Origin: Streptomyces sp. Go-475
GTDB taxonomy: Bacteria; Actinomycetota; Actinomycetes; Streptomycetales; Streptomycetaceae
Length of the DNA stretch: 64,000 nucleotides
Reading direction: 5' to 3'
NCBI RefSeq assembly: GCF_003330845.1
Contig: NZ_CP026121.1
Location: 3,639,501 to 3,703,500 of the forward strand
Shown: piece by piece, positions 26,326 through 35,697 of the stretch
Layout of the letters: every line of letters starts with the position of its first letter
Numbering within the stretch: the first letter of the stretch is position 1
Program-made: the position numbers and the translations under genes
Notes under the pieces: model-generated
Databases searched by the model: none
Told to the model about the DNA's origin: nothing
What the model saw: only the letters and a program-made list of their open reading frames with translations

Positions 26326-27081
26326 TCAGTGGGCCGCGACGCGCGCCATGGGGCCGCGGCGCGGCTGCATCGGAACACCGCGGGCGGGTTCCGCTGCGGC
26401 CCGGGTTCCGCCGGCGGCCTGACGGCCGGACGGGGCCGGGCTGCGGCGCGGCTGGGCCGCCACGCCGTTCTGGACGTCCATCACGGCGTGCGCCACGAGG
26501 CCGCCCATGGGGTCGTGCCTGATCAGGTCCCGCAGCCGGGAGCGGGACGAACGTCCCTCGTTGCCCGGATACAGGTGCTTGCCGAGGCCGACCGCGTGTG
26601 CCAGGGCGGCGAGCGCCGCGGTCCGCGGGTCCGGCGGTACGCCGGTGCGGATCGCCGAATCCAGCCGGGCCCTGATCTCCCGGCTGATCTCGTTGTCCGT
26701 CGCCTGGTAGCGAGTCGTCGGCAGCACTCCGCACATCTGGCCCGCCACGGCATGCACCATGCCGCACCGCTCCAGATGCGAGAGGTAGGTCTGGCGGAGC
26801 CCGAGACGCGGCCCGCCAATCCAGTTCACTGCCCGCACGGGAGCGCCGCGCCTACGCAGCAACTCCAACGCGCAGTCCAACGTTGGATCTCCAGTCGGCC
26901 GTGGTACGACCACGGCGATACGATCCCCGTCTGGGGCTATCCGTCCGGCCAGCGCCAGCTCTACCAGCTGTGCTCCGGCCAGACCGAGGTCGAGCGACTG
27001 CGGCTGCGCAGTGGTACCCGTGGTCGGGTCCAATGCCAGCAACAGAAGCTCCTCCGGAAGTGTTCTGCGGCTCCTGCCCAT
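26326..27081 (-). CDS. GPP34 (Golgi phosphoprotein 3-like) family protein
   Basis: A 251-residue protein of the GPP34/GOLPH3 fold. TLPEELLLLALDPTTG is the conserved N-terminal helix, LGLAGAQLVELALAGRIAPDGDRIAVV the first core, and GLLVAHAVMDVQ-like (GGLVAHAVMDVQNGVA) the end of the domain. The last 40 residues are Pro/Arg-rich and may be disordered. In eukaryotes the fold binds phosphatidylinositol-4-phosphate; the actinobacterial role is unknown. It is divergent from the carboxypeptidase gene with 235 bp between. Confidence 0.78.
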   Translation of the reverse strand: MGRSRRTLPEELLLLALDPTTGTTAQPQSLDLGLAGAQLVELALAGRIAPDGDRIAVVVPRPTGDPTLDCALELLRRRGAPVRAVNWIGGPRLGLRQTYLSHLERCGMVHAVAGQMCGVLPTTRYQATDNEISREIRARLDSAIRTGVPPDPRTAALAALAHAVGLGKHLYPGNEGRSSRSRLRDLIRHDPMGGLVAHAVMDVQNGVAAQPRRSPAPSGRQAAGGTRAAAEPARGVPMQPRRGPMARVAAH

Positions 27082-27316
27082 CCATGCCTCCCCGCGTGGA
27101 TGAATGACAGGGTGACCCCTCTCACATTGGTCTGTCGAGGGTGCGTGACCGGTTCGTAGTGGAACCAGTAGGTATGTCGTTCTCGTCTACCGGATGGGTC
27201 CGGTCCGCGCACAGGACACTGGTACATGGTTCGGACAGCGCCGGGGAGCGGTGTCAGGGCGGCGGTTCACGGTTCGTACGCGCACGCGGGGAGTGCGGCG
27301 CGAGGAGGAGGCATCG

Positions 27317-30223
27317 GTGGCGGGCGAGTCCCCCGACAGGTCGAAGCAGCGCGAGTCGTCGGCAGAACCGACGTCGGGGAGCGCGGGTCCGGTTCCCGGG
27401 GCCAGGAGCGAGACGGCGGACACGCGCGAACCGCGCGACCCGCGCCTCGCGGTGGCCCGGGACGCGGAGAGGTCCTCGGGGCGCGGGGGTGTCGACACGG
27501 CGACCCGCGTCCTGTCCACGCGCCCGTCCGACGACACCGCGACACCCCCGGCTGACGCCGGGCAGGATGAGAGCGACTCGGACAGCGAGGGTGCGGCGGC
27601 TGACGCCGGGCAGGAGGCTGTGAAGGGGGCCGGGGAGCCTTCGGGTGCGGGCTCCGGCTCCGGTGAGCCGGGCGATGGCGCCACTGCCGGTGACGGGCGG
27701 CTGCGGGACGCCGTCGCCGCGTGGGTCGCTTCGGCGGACGAGGGCAAGGAGCCTGCCGGTGGGGCTGAGAGGCCCACGAAGGCCGCCACGGACGCCCAGG
27801 AGGCTGGTAAGCCCACCGGGGCCCCAGAGGCCGACAGGGACGCCGGTGACGGCCGTGAGGCCGAGCGCGCGGACGAGACCACGGACGTCGACACGGACGC
27901 GCAGGACGGCCAGGAGGCCGCCGAAGGCGCGGGGGAGGTTGCTGACCCCCGGGACAGCCGTGAAGGCGAGTCCAAGGGCGGCCAGGAAGCCGCTGGAGCG
28001 GCGTCCGAGAAGGCCGAGGAGGGCCCTGGCGGGGTCGGTGCGGCCGAGGCGGACCGTTCCGGCAGCGCCGGTGGCGCGGGAGCGGCGCAGGCCGACTCCG
28101 GCAGCGAGGAGGGCCCTGCCGCGTCCGCGGCCGAGCCGAAGACTGAGCCGAAGGCCGATTCGAGGGCCGGGTCGAAGACCGAGCGGGAGAACGCCGGGAA
28201 GGCCGAGCCCAAGGCCGACGCGGACACCAAGCCGGACGCCGACCCCGAGGCCGACCCGAAGACCCAGCCGAAGACCGATTCGAGGGCCGGGTCGAAGACC
28301 GAGCGGGAGACCGCCGGGAAGGCCGAGCCCAAGGCCGACGCGGACACCAAGCCGGACGCCGAGCCCAAGGCCGACCCGAAGACCCAGCCGAAGGCCGGAT
28401 CTGAGGCCGGCGCAGACGCAGGCGCAGCCGTTGCCTCCGGCGACGGTGACAAGGGCGCCGAAGACGACGTCGAGCCCGACGCCGAGGACGCTCGCGAGGA
28501 ACCCGAGCCCGCTGACAAGCCCGGCGGCGGCGAGAAGGCCGCGTCCGGCAGCAAGCCCAGCGACGAGAAAGCCGCGTCCGACGACACCGGCGACACCGAG
28601 GCCGACGCCGGCGACACCGGCGGCACCGATGACGACCGCCGCGGCCGGCCCGTCGATCAGCCCACCGCCGTTTTCAAGGCCGTCCGGCCGCCCGTCGATC
28701 AGCCCACCACCATGCTGAAGCTCGGCGGGGCCGCCAAGGACGTTCCCGAAAGGGAAGCCGAGCGGACGAGCAAGTTCGTCGCGCTCAAGCCCCTCGACGA
28801 CCCGTCGACCCGGAGGCCGGCCGGCTCCGCACCAGCCCCGCAGGGCTCGCAGGCCCCGGCCGCGCCCCAGGCCGCCCCCGCCGACGCCACCGCCCCCGTG
28901 CCCACCGTCGGCCCGGAGCGGACCACGCAGCAGCCGCTGCCGCCGAAGCCGCCGCTGGATCTGCTGGCCGAGCTGACGAACACCCCGCCGCCCCCGGACA
29001 CCCCGCTGCGGACGGCCGTACGGCGGGTGAAGATCTGGACGCCGCTGGTGCTGCTGCTGGTGGTCGTCTTCGCGGTCGTACAGAGTGTCCGGCCGCTGCC
29101 GGCACCCACCCTCGACCTCACCGCGAAGGACAGCTACACCTTCAAGGGCGGCAACGTCGACATCCCCTGGCCCGCCAAGGGCCAGGCCGCGCTGGACGTG
29201 CAGGGCATCGGTACGTTCGGCTCGTCCGGCGAGCAGAAGCCCGTGCCGATCGCCAGTGTCGCCAAGGTCATGACCGCCTACGTCATCCTGCGCGACCACC
29301 CGCTCAAGAGCGGCGCCGAGGGGCCGAAGATCGAGATCGACCAGGCCGCCGAGGACCAGTCCGACGCCGGCCAGGAGTCCACCGTCGACGTCACCAAGGG
29401 CGACAAGATCAGTGAGCGGGAGGCTCTGGAGAGCATCCTGATCGCGTCCGCGAACAACGTGGCGCGGCTGCTCGCCCGCTGGGACGCGGGGTCCGAGAAG
29501 GCGTTCGTGCAGAAGATGAACGACGCCGCCAAGGACCTCGGCATGAAGAACACGACGTACACCGACCCCTCGGGCCTGAACAACACGACCGTCTCCACGG
29601 CCGTGGACCAGGTGAAGCTCGCCAAGGCCGCCATGCAGCAGCCCGCCTTCCGCGAGGTCGCGGCGATGATGTCGTACGTCGACTACAAGGGCACCAAGCA
29701 CGACAACTGGAACCGCCTGGTCGGCTCCAACGACGTGACCGGCATCAAGACCGGCACCACCACCTCGGCGCTCGGCAACCTCGTCTTCGCGGCCAAGAAG
29801 GACGTGAACGGCGAGACGCGCCGGATCATCGGCGCGGTGGTGCGCCAGCCCGCGGGCGGCCCGGACAACACCATCCTGGGCGCCGCGCTCTACGAGGGCG
29901 ACAAGCTGATCCGGGCCGCGCAGGGCGCGCTGGAGTCGGCGACGATCCTGAAGAAGGGCACGGTCGTCGGGTACGCGGACGACGGTCTCGGCGGCCGCAC
30001 CCCGGTCGCCGTCACCGAGGACGTCACGGCCGTCGGCTGGTCGGGCCTGTCCGTCAAGCTGACGTTCGCCGCGGACGACCTGCCGCACACGGCGAAGGCC
30101 GGCACGAAGGTGGGCACGCTCACCGTCGGTGACGGCACGACCAGCGCCGTGAAGGTCCCCGTCGCCCTCCAGGAGGACCTGGTGGAGCCGGGCTTCGGGG
30201 CCAAGCTCACGCGTCTCGGCTGA
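27317..30223 (+). CDS. D-alanyl-D-alanine carboxypeptidase (S11/PBP5 type) with long acidic repeat-rich N-terminus
   Basis: A 968-residue membrane-anchored enzyme that trims pentapeptides in peptidoglycan. The first 570 residues are cytoplasmic, low-complexity (Glu/Asp/Lys/Ala/Pro/Gly) and certainly disordered. One helix follows (about 572-592, WTPLVLLLVVVFAVVQSV), and the extracellular S11 domain has all three catalytic motifs: S647-VAK, S711-AN and K811-TG. A C-terminal beta domain ends the protein. GTG 27317 has GAGGAGG nearby; the frame continues to 27194 without a ribosome site. The enzyme domain alone is about 370 residues, so the tail is unusually long. Two or more 40-residue repeats lie in it. 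Confidence 0.9.
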   Translation: MAGESPDRSKQRESSAEPTSGSAGPVPGARSETADTREPRDPRLAVARDAERSSGRGGVDTATRVLSTRPSDDTATPPADAGQDESDSDSEGAAADAGQEAVKGAGEPSGAGSGSGEPGDGATAGDGRLRDAVAAWVASADEGKEPAGGAERPTKAATDAQEAGKPTGAPEADRDAGDGREAERADETTDVDTDAQDGQEAAEGAGEVADPRDSREGESKGGQEAAGAASEKAEEGPGGVGAAEADRSGSAGGAGAAQADSGSEEGPAASAAEPKTEPKADSRAGSKTERENAGKAEPKADADTKPDADPEADPKTQPKTDSRAGSKTERETAGKAEPKADADTKPDAEPKADPKTQPKAGSEAGADAGAAVASGDGDKGAEDDVEPDAEDAREEPEPADKPGGGEKAASGSKPSDEKAASDDTGDTEADAGDTGGTDDDRRGRPVDQPTAVFKAVRPPVDQPTTMLKLGGAAKDVPEREAERTSKFVALKPLDDPSTRRPAGSAPAPQGSQAPAAPQAAPADATAPVPTVGPERTTQQPLPPKPPLDLLAELTNTPPPPDTPLRTAVRRVKIWTPLVLLLVVVFAVVQSVRPLPAPTLDLTAKDSYTFKGGNVDIPWPAKGQAALDVQGIGTFGSSGEQKPVPIASVAKVMTAYVILRDHPLKSGAEGPKIEIDQAAEDQSDAGQESTVDVTKGDKISEREALESILIASANNVARLLARWDAGSEKAFVQKMNDAAKDLGMKNTTYTDPSGLNNTTVSTAVDQVKLAKAAMQQPAFREVAAMMSYVDYKGTKHDNWNRLVGSNDVTGIKTGTTTSALGNLVFAAKKDVNGETRRIIGAVVRQPAGGPDNTILGAALYEGDKLIRAAQGALESATILKKGTVVGYADDGLGGRTPVAVTEDVTAVGWSGLSVKLTFAADDLPHTAKAGTKVGTLTVGDGTTSAVKVPVALQEDLVEPGFGAKLTRLG
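28141..28400. repeat. 120-bp tandem repeat in the carboxypeptidase tail
   Basis: A 120-bp unit beginning near 28141 recurs at 28261 with about 95 percent identity by eye, and a partial third copy begins at 28381. Each encodes a 40-residue charged block containing DSRAGSKTERE and KADADTKPDA. Confidence 0.9.
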
Positions 30224-30269
30224 CCCGGGACGCGCCCCGCACGACCGCACTCCGCCGGTGACGGCCCGT

Positions 30270-30284
30270 CCGGGCGCCGCCCGG
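30270..30284 (+). terminator. Short GC hairpin after the carboxypeptidase gene
   Basis: CCGGGC-GCC-GCCCGG, 47 bp after the stop codon. A TAGCGT further on (30296-30301) could be the -10 box of the next gene. Confidence 0.4.
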
Positions 30285-30421
30285 CGGGGTGCGTGCTAGC
30301 GTCCCGAACCGGGACAGGTCGCCGTTCGCGGCGGCCACGGCCGTGAACCGGGGGAACGGAACACGGCCGGGAGGAAGAACGAGCCGAGAACAGAAGATCG
30401 GGACACGGGGAGTGCCTTCGA

Positions 30422-32287
30422 GTGGCCACTGCGGAGCCGACACGCGCCGACGACGCCGATCCGGGACCGGTAGCCGGCCCGCGAATACGGGTGCCCGCGG
30501 AGCCGGAAGGCACGCCTCGGGAGGGCGCCGGCGCGCCCGGCCCTGACGCCGCATCGGGGCTGCCTCCCGCCCTGCTGGCCCTGCGTGAGCGCATGCTGCG
30601 GCACCCGGTGCTGTCCGTCACGGGGCTGGCCGGGGTCCTCCACGTCGTCTGGTTCTTCACGTTCGCGAACAGCGGTGGCGATCTTGCCGCGCAGGACGCC
30701 TGGGCCGAGTTCGTCGGCCGCCATCCGGACTCGGCGTACAACCTGGCCTGGTACGGCGGTATGCACCCGGTGTCGTACAGCATGGTGTCGCCGTATCTGA
30801 TGTCGGTGCTCGGCGTGCGGACGACGATGATGATCGCGGGGACGGCCTCGGCCGGGCTGCTCACGCTGCTCCTGCTCCGCAGCCGCGCCGTGCGCAACCC
30901 CCTGTGGGCGTCCCTGGCCGGGGTGTTCGGGCTGTTCTGCAACGCCGTGTCGGGCCGGGTGACCTTCGGCCTGGGCATGATGTTCGCGCTCGGCGCGGTC
31001 GCCGTGGTGTTCTGCTGGCCGTACCGCTGGCGTCACAAGCGCTGGGCGAAGGCCCTGTGCGCGGCGCCGCTGGCCGCGCTGGCCACGATGTCGTCCCCGG
31101 TGGCGGGCCTGTTCGTGGGGCTGGTGGCGGTGGCGCTGTTCCTGCAGAAGCGCCGTCCCGGTGCCTGGGCGCTGGGTCTGGCGCCGAGCGCGGTGGTGGC
31201 GGTGTCGGCCTGGCTGTTCCCCTTCTCCGGGACGCAGCCGATGGCCATCGGCTCGGTCATCCTGCCGCTGGCCTTCTCGATCCTGGTCTACGCGCTGGTG
31301 CCGCGGGACTGGAAGACGGTCCGGCTGACGGCCGCGGTGTACGGCCTGGGGGTCGTGCTGGTGTGGCTGATCAGCTCCCAGATCGGTTCGAACATCACGC
31401 GGCTGGCGATGCTGTTCGCGGGTGTCGCGCTGGTCGCCGCGCTGCCCTTCACGGTGCCGCGCAGCCGCAAGTGGTACGCGATCGTGGTGGCCTTCGTCGG
31501 TTTCACGGCGTGGATCGGCTTCAAGTCGACCGACGACATCGTCCACACGGCCCCGGCGGCGTCCTGGTCGCGTGAGCTGGCGCCGCTGGTGAACGAGTTG
31601 CAGGAGGTCGGTGCCGAGAAGGGCCGGGTCGAGGTCGTCCCCGCCCGCTCCCACCGGGAGGCGTCCGCCCTCGCCCCGTACGTCAACCTGGCCCGCGGCT
31701 GGAACCGCCAGGCCGACATGGAACGCAACCCCCTCTTCTACGACGACACGCTCAACTCGGCGAACTACCACGAGTGGCTGAAGCGCTGGGCGGTCCACTA
31801 CGTCGTCCTGCCGAAGGACGAGCCCGACGGTGACGGCGGCGAGCGCGAACGCGCACTGGTGCAGCGCGGTCTGCCCTATCTGACGCAGGTCTGGGGCGAC
31901 GCCAACTGGCAGCTGTTCAAGGTGACCGCCCCGACGCCGCTGGCCGAGCCGAACGCGGTCGTCGAGCGGGCCGAGCAGGGCGAGATGGTCCTCCGGGTGA
32001 AGAAGGCGGGCCGGATCCTGGTCCGCATCCCGTACTCGCCGTGGCTGAGCATCGTCGACGCGGAGGGCAAGAGCCTGGAGCCGCCCCAGGAGACGCCGGA
32101 GTCCCGGGACCGCCCCGAGGGCGAGCCGAAGACGTACGTCAACGTCAACGGCTGCCTGACGGAGACGGAGGAGGACGCGCACGGCGACCGGTGGACGGAA
32201 CTGCTGGCCCCGAAGGCGGGCACGTACCGCCTGGCCGCGCCGTACCAGCTGCCCCGGGGCACACCGTGCCCGGAGGAGCTGCGCTGA
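30422..32287 (+). CDS. Polytopic membrane protein of unknown function (GT-C-like layout)
   Basis: A 621-residue protein. About 60 residues of cytoplasmic tail precede roughly ten membrane helices (residues 60-380), and a soluble C-terminal domain of about 235 residues lies outside (from WSRELAPLVNELQ to LPRGTPCPEELR). The first loop, AQDAWAEFVGRHPDSAYNLAWYGGMHPVSYS, has an Asp pattern like the large first loop of GT-C glycosyltransferases and related 'YfhO-like' proteins. GTG 30422 is assumed. It follows the carboxypeptidase gene, which suggests an envelope role; activity is not demonstrable here. Confidence 0.72.
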   Translation: MATAEPTRADDADPGPVAGPRIRVPAEPEGTPREGAGAPGPDAASGLPPALLALRERMLRHPVLSVTGLAGVLHVVWFFTFANSGGDLAAQDAWAEFVGRHPDSAYNLAWYGGMHPVSYSMVSPYLMSVLGVRTTMMIAGTASAGLLTLLLLRSRAVRNPLWASLAGVFGLFCNAVSGRVTFGLGMMFALGAVAVVFCWPYRWRHKRWAKALCAAPLAALATMSSPVAGLFVGLVAVALFLQKRRPGAWALGLAPSAVVAVSAWLFPFSGTQPMAIGSVILPLAFSILVYALVPRDWKTVRLTAAVYGLGVVLVWLISSQIGSNITRLAMLFAGVALVAALPFTVPRSRKWYAIVVAFVGFTAWIGFKSTDDIVHTAPAASWSRELAPLVNELQEVGAEKGRVEVVPARSHREASALAPYVNLARGWNRQADMERNPLFYDDTLNSANYHEWLKRWAVHYVVLPKDEPDGDGGERERALVQRGLPYLTQVWGDANWQLFKVTAPTPLAEPNAVVERAEQGEMVLRVKKAGRILVRIPYSPWLSIVDAEGKSLEPPQETPESRDRPEGEPKTYVNVNGCLTETEEDAHGDRWTELLAPKAGTYRLAAPYQLPRGTPCPEELR

Positions 32288-32300
32288 CCCTCAGCGCAGC
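32278..32300. terminator. Bidirectional terminator overlapping two stop codons
   Basis: GCTGCGCTGA-CCC-TCAGCGCAGC is a perfect ten-pair stem. It contains the stop codon of the membrane-protein gene and that of the convergent gene, which are three bases apart. Confidence 0.75.
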
Positions 32301-33130
32301 CGGTCCACGTACCGGTCGGTGCCGGGCACCGTCGGGATGAACGGCGCCACCAGTTCCACCCTGCCCAGACCCGACTCCGCCACCGCCGTGTCCAGGCCGG
32401 TGAAGGAGTGCTCCCAGCACTCCCTCGGATCCGCCTGGAGGAACCACAGCAGGGTCAGTCGGGTGTCGACGCCCTCGACCTGCTTGACGTAGGTCATGCG
32501 GTCGCCGGGGAGGGGGGTGGGGCGGAAGACGGTCACCAGGGCGGCCGGGGAGCCCGCGAGGCGCTCGGGGAGGTGGCGGGTGCGCAGCCACTCCAGCAGG
32601 GCTGCGCGCTGCTCGGAGCTGTCGGACTCGACGACCTGGAGGACCAGGCCCGCGTAGGGGTGGTCGAGGGCGTGGACGTCCCGGGGTCCGGCCGCGCCGT
32701 CGCGGTACACCGTCGCCTCGTGGTCCTGGAACGCCGTGAGGACGTGCGTGCGGTCGTGGTAGACGCGGCCGTCGCGGTTGAGGCGCCTGTTGATGGCGAC
32801 CGTCCAGCGCATGTGGTCGTCGTAGCGGCCGGCGGTGATCCAGTACGTGGAGAGGTAGCAGCCGGTGGTCACCGGCCGGGCGATCGCCGACGTCTCGGGG
32901 TAGCGCAGGAGTTGGAGGTCCCGGGTCGCGACCCAGCGGCGGCCGGCGTACATCCAGGGCATGGCCATCGCGCCGGCGTAGTAGTGGTCGTCCTCGTACC
33001 AGCGGTTGTAGGCGTACTCGTGGCCCGGGTGCGGCTCGACCATGGTGATCAGGGCGTGGCCGGGGCGGGGGCCGTAGGGGCCGACGGCGGCCAGTTCCGC
33101 GTACAGCTCACTGCGGGTGTCGTCACTCAT
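32291..33130 (-). CDS. Unrecognised protein with EthD/dimeric alpha-beta barrel-like features
   Basis: A 279-residue soluble protein. The segment HEYAYNRWYEDDHYYAGAM resembles the ExxfNxWYdeeH core of EthD-type dimeric alpha-beta barrels, which accept small hydrophobic ligands; a second weaker copy may lie in the C-terminal half (LRTRHLPERL). I chose ATG 33130 with GGGGAAGG upstream. It is divergent from an SDR gene across a perfect CTGACG-N3-CGTCAG dyad, the same site that controls the LLM cluster near 62.5 kb. Probably it acts in the same catabolic programme. Confidence 0.6.
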   Translation of the reverse strand: MSDDTRSELYAELAAVGPYGPRPGHALITMVEPHPGHEYAYNRWYEDDHYYAGAMAMPWMYAGRRWVATRDLQLLRYPETSAIARPVTTGCYLSTYWITAGRYDDHMRWTVAINRRLNRDGRVYHDRTHVLTAFQDHEATVYRDGAAGPRDVHALDHPYAGLVLQVVESDSSEQRAALLEWLRTRHLPERLAGSPAALVTVFRPTPLPGDRMTYVKQVEGVDTRLTLLWFLQADPRECWEHSFTGLDTAVAESGLGRVELVAPFIPTVPGTDRYVDRLR

Positions 33131-33162
33131 TGCCTTCCCCTTCGTCGGCGGCTGGCCCATAC

Positions 33163-33179
33163 TCTGACGGCCCGTCAGA
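33163..33179. promoter_or_regulatory. Operator TCTGACGG-C-CCGTCAGA (copy 1 of 3)
   Basis: A perfect 17-bp palindrome between the divergent genes at 32291-33130 and 33211-33996. The core CTGACG-N3-CGTCAG is repeated at 62504-62522 and 62564-62582. Symmetry and length are typical for a TetR-family repressor. Confidence 0.8.
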
Positions 33180-33210
33180 TAATGCGCCAGAGGTCCGGGG
33201 AGGTCCTGCC

Positions 33211-33996
33211 ATGTCGCTGCTCGCGGGGAAGACCGTCGTGGTGTCGGGGGTGGGGGCCGGGCTCGGGCGGCAGGTCGCGGCGGCCGTGGTGCGGGACGGG
33301 GGGCGTGCCGTGCTCGGGGCCCGGACGGAGGCGAACCTGGCGAAGACCGCCGGGGAGCTGGACCCGGGCGGGGCGCGCACGGCGTACCGGGCCACCGACA
33401 TCTGCGTCGAGGCGCAGTGCGAGGCCCTGGCCGGGCTGGCGGTCCAGCGGTTCGGGCGGATCGACGCCGTGGTGCATGTGGCCGCGCTCGACGGGCACTT
33501 CGGCGGGCTCGAGGACGCCGACTTCGAGGCCTGGCGTTCCGTCCTGGACGTGAACCTGCTGGGCACCCTGCGGATGACGCGGGCCTGTCTGCCGGCGCTG
33601 AAACGGGGCGGCGGGTCGGTGGTGTTCGTCGGGACGCAGTCGGCGGTGGCGGCTCCGTCGCAGGTGCGGCAGGCGGCGTACGCGGCGTCGAAGGGGGCGC
33701 TGACGAGCGCGATGTACTCGCTGGCGCGGGAGCTCGGCCCGTACCGGATCCGGGTCAACACCGTGCTGCCGGGGTGGATGTGGGGGCCGCCGGTGCGGGC
33801 GTACGTGCGGTCCGCCGCGCGGGCGGAGGGCGTGCCCGAGGCGGCCGTTCTGGAGCGGCTGGCGGGACGGATGGCGCTGCCCGATCTGGCCACGGACACG
33901 GATGTGGCCGACGCGGCGGTGTTCCTGGCGTCGGACCGGGCGCGGGCGATCACCGGGCAGTCGTTGCTGGTCAACGCGGGGGAGCTGATGCGCTGA
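33211..33996 (+). CDS. Short-chain dehydrogenase/reductase (SDR)
   Basis: A 261-residue NAD(P)-dependent oxidoreductase. VVVSGVGAGLGRQVA is the nucleotide-binding glycine motif (GxxxGxG), VVHVAALDG replaces the usual NNAG, and Y-x-x-x-K is in AAYAASKGALTSAM. A GGGGAGG precedes ATG 33211. It shares the operator region with the divergent barrel-like gene, so both should be derepressed together. The NAAG-to-HVAA change is common in divergent SDRs. Confidence 0.88.
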   Translation: MSLLAGKTVVVSGVGAGLGRQVAAAVVRDGGRAVLGARTEANLAKTAGELDPGGARTAYRATDICVEAQCEALAGLAVQRFGRIDAVVHVAALDGHFGGLEDADFEAWRSVLDVNLLGTLRMTRACLPALKRGGGSVVFVGTQSAVAAPSQVRQAAYAASKGALTSAMYSLARELGPYRIRVNTVLPGWMWGPPVRAYVRSAARAEGVPEAAVLERLAGRMALPDLATDTDVADAAVFLASDRARAITGQSLLVNAGELMR

Positions 33997-34122
33997 GTTC
34001 AGATAGCTGAACCAAGGCCAGCACGCCGAACATCTTTACCTCCCTTTGACCCTACCGTCACTTGTCGTGTTCACGCAGTAGCGCCCACGATGAGCGCCGG
34101 GCTGATCCCTGGGAGGGCGCAC

Positions 34123-35697
34123 ATGAACGGTCTCGACTGGGCCGTGCTCATCGGCTACTTCGCCGTGATGGTGGCGATCGGCGTCTGGTCGCACAAACGC
34201 GTGGACAACGTCAGCGACTTCTTCACCGCCGGCGGCAGGATGCCGTGGTGGCTCTCCGGCATCTCGCACCACATGTCGGGCTACAGCGCGGTGATGTTCA
34301 CCGGGTACGCGGGCATCGCCTACACCCACGGCGTCACGTCGTTCGTCACCTGGTCCTTCCCCATCGCCCTCGGCATCGCCATCGGCTCGAAGCTGTTCGC
34401 CCCGCGCATCAACCGGCTGCGCTCCCGGCTCCATGTGGCCTCCCCGCTGGAGTACCTGAAGAACCGCTACGACCTGAAGACCCAGCAGGCGCTGGCCTGG
34501 TCGGGCATGCTGCTGAAGATCGTGGACGTGGGCGCCAAGTGGGCCGCGATCGCGACCCTGCTGTCCGTCTTCACCGGGATCTCCCTCAACCAGGGCATCC
34601 TCATCACCGGCACCATCACCGCGATCTACTGCACCATCGGCGGCCTGTGGGCCGACGCGCTGACCGAACTCGGCCAGTTCGTCATCCAGTTGCTGGCCGG
34701 CGTCGCGATGCTCGTCGCGGTGTGGGTACGGCTCGACGACCACGGCGGCTTCTTCGGCGTGTGGGACCAGCCGGAGCTCCAGGGCCACGAGAAACCCCTG
34801 GTCGGCGACTACGGCACGGTCTTCCTGCTCGCGTTCCTCTTCATCAAGCTCTTCGAGTACAACGGCGGCATGCTCAACCAGGCCCAGCGTTACATGGCCA
34901 CGCCCAACGCCAAGGAGGCCGAGCGGTCGGCCCGGCTGTCGGCGATCCTGTGGCTGGTCTGGCCGCTGGTGCTGTTCTTCCCCATGTGGATGTCGCCGCT
35001 GCTGGTCGAGTCGCAGAAGCCGGACGGCTCCGACTCCTACGCCCTGATGACCGAACAGCTCCTCCCCCACGGCCTGCTGGGCCTGGTCATCGTCGGCTTC
35101 TTCTCGCACACCATGGCCATGTGCTCCTCCGACGCCAACGCGATCGCGGCCGTGTTCACCCGGGACTGCGCGCCCGTGGTGTGGCGCCGGGCGCGGGCGT
35201 GGAGCGAGGGGCAGGGCCTGCGGGTCGCCCGGATCGCGACCGTTGTCTTCCTCGGCCTGTCCATGGCGGCGGCGACACAGGTCAACTCCCCCACCTTCAA
35301 GGACATCATCACCGTCGTCATCAAGTGGGTGGCCGGTCTCATGGGCCCGATGGCCATCCCGATGATGCTCGGCCTGCTGCGGCCCTTCCGCCGCTCCGGC
35401 CCGACGGCGGCCCTCACCAGCTGGTCGATGGGCCTGCTGGCCTTCTGGCTGGTGAACTACCCGATCAACTGGAACGTCGAGGGCGGAGTGCCGCTCCAGT
35501 ACCAGGTGTCGATCCCGCTCGCGGTGTCGCTGGTCCTCTACATCCTGATCGGCTTCGTGAAGCCGGAGGACACCCCCGAGCGGCTCGCGATCATCGAGAA
35601 GATCAACACGGACGGGGACGGAGCCGCCGCGGCCGCGATCCCGACACCGGCGGGCGGGGCGCGGGACGGTGCGGTGCGCACGCCGGTGAAGGACTGA
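34123..35697 (+). CDS. Sodium:solute symporter (SSS family)
   Basis: A 524-residue transporter with about 13 helices. The N-terminal VWSHKRVDNVSDFFTAGGRMPWWLSGIS is diagnostic of SSS proteins, and AAIATLLSVFTGI and GFFSHTMAMCSSDANAIAAVFTRD are the later conserved segments. ATG 34123 has GGGAGG seven bases upstream. The substrate (sugar, proline, pantothenate, or an anion) cannot be told. It is not clearly tied to its neighbours. Confidence 0.88.
   Translation: MNGLDWAVLIGYFAVMVAIGVWSHKRVDNVSDFFTAGGRMPWWLSGISHHMSGYSAVMFTGYAGIAYTHGVTSFVTWSFPIALGIAIGSKLFAPRINRLRSRLHVASPLEYLKNRYDLKTQQALAWSGMLLKIVDVGAKWAAIATLLSVFTGISLNQGILITGTITAIYCTIGGLWADALTELGQFVIQLLAGVAMLVAVWVRLDDHGGFFGVWDQPELQGHEKPLVGDYGTVFLLAFLFIKLFEYNGGMLNQAQRYMATPNAKEAERSARLSAILWLVWPLVLFFPMWMSPLLVESQKPDGSDSYALMTEQLLPHGLLGLVIVGFFSHTMAMCSSDANAIAAVFTRDCAPVVWRRARAWSEGQGLRVARIATVVFLGLSMAAATQVNSPTFKDIITVVIKWVAGLMGPMAIPMMLGLLRPFRRSGPTAALTSWSMGLLAFWLVNYPINWNVEGGVPLQYQVSIPLAVSLVLYILIGFVKPEDTPERLAIIEKINTDGDGAAAAAIPTPAGGARDGAVRTPVKD

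Noticed and set aside
28141..28400. Tandem repeats considered as a CRISPR or mobile-element signature
   Set aside because: The units are contiguous, in frame and coding; no spacers and no cas or transposase gene.
27254..30250. 998-codon minus-strand frame opposite the carboxypeptidase
   Set aside because: The plus strand carries all S11 motifs; the minus frame is low-complexity Leu/Gly/Arg.
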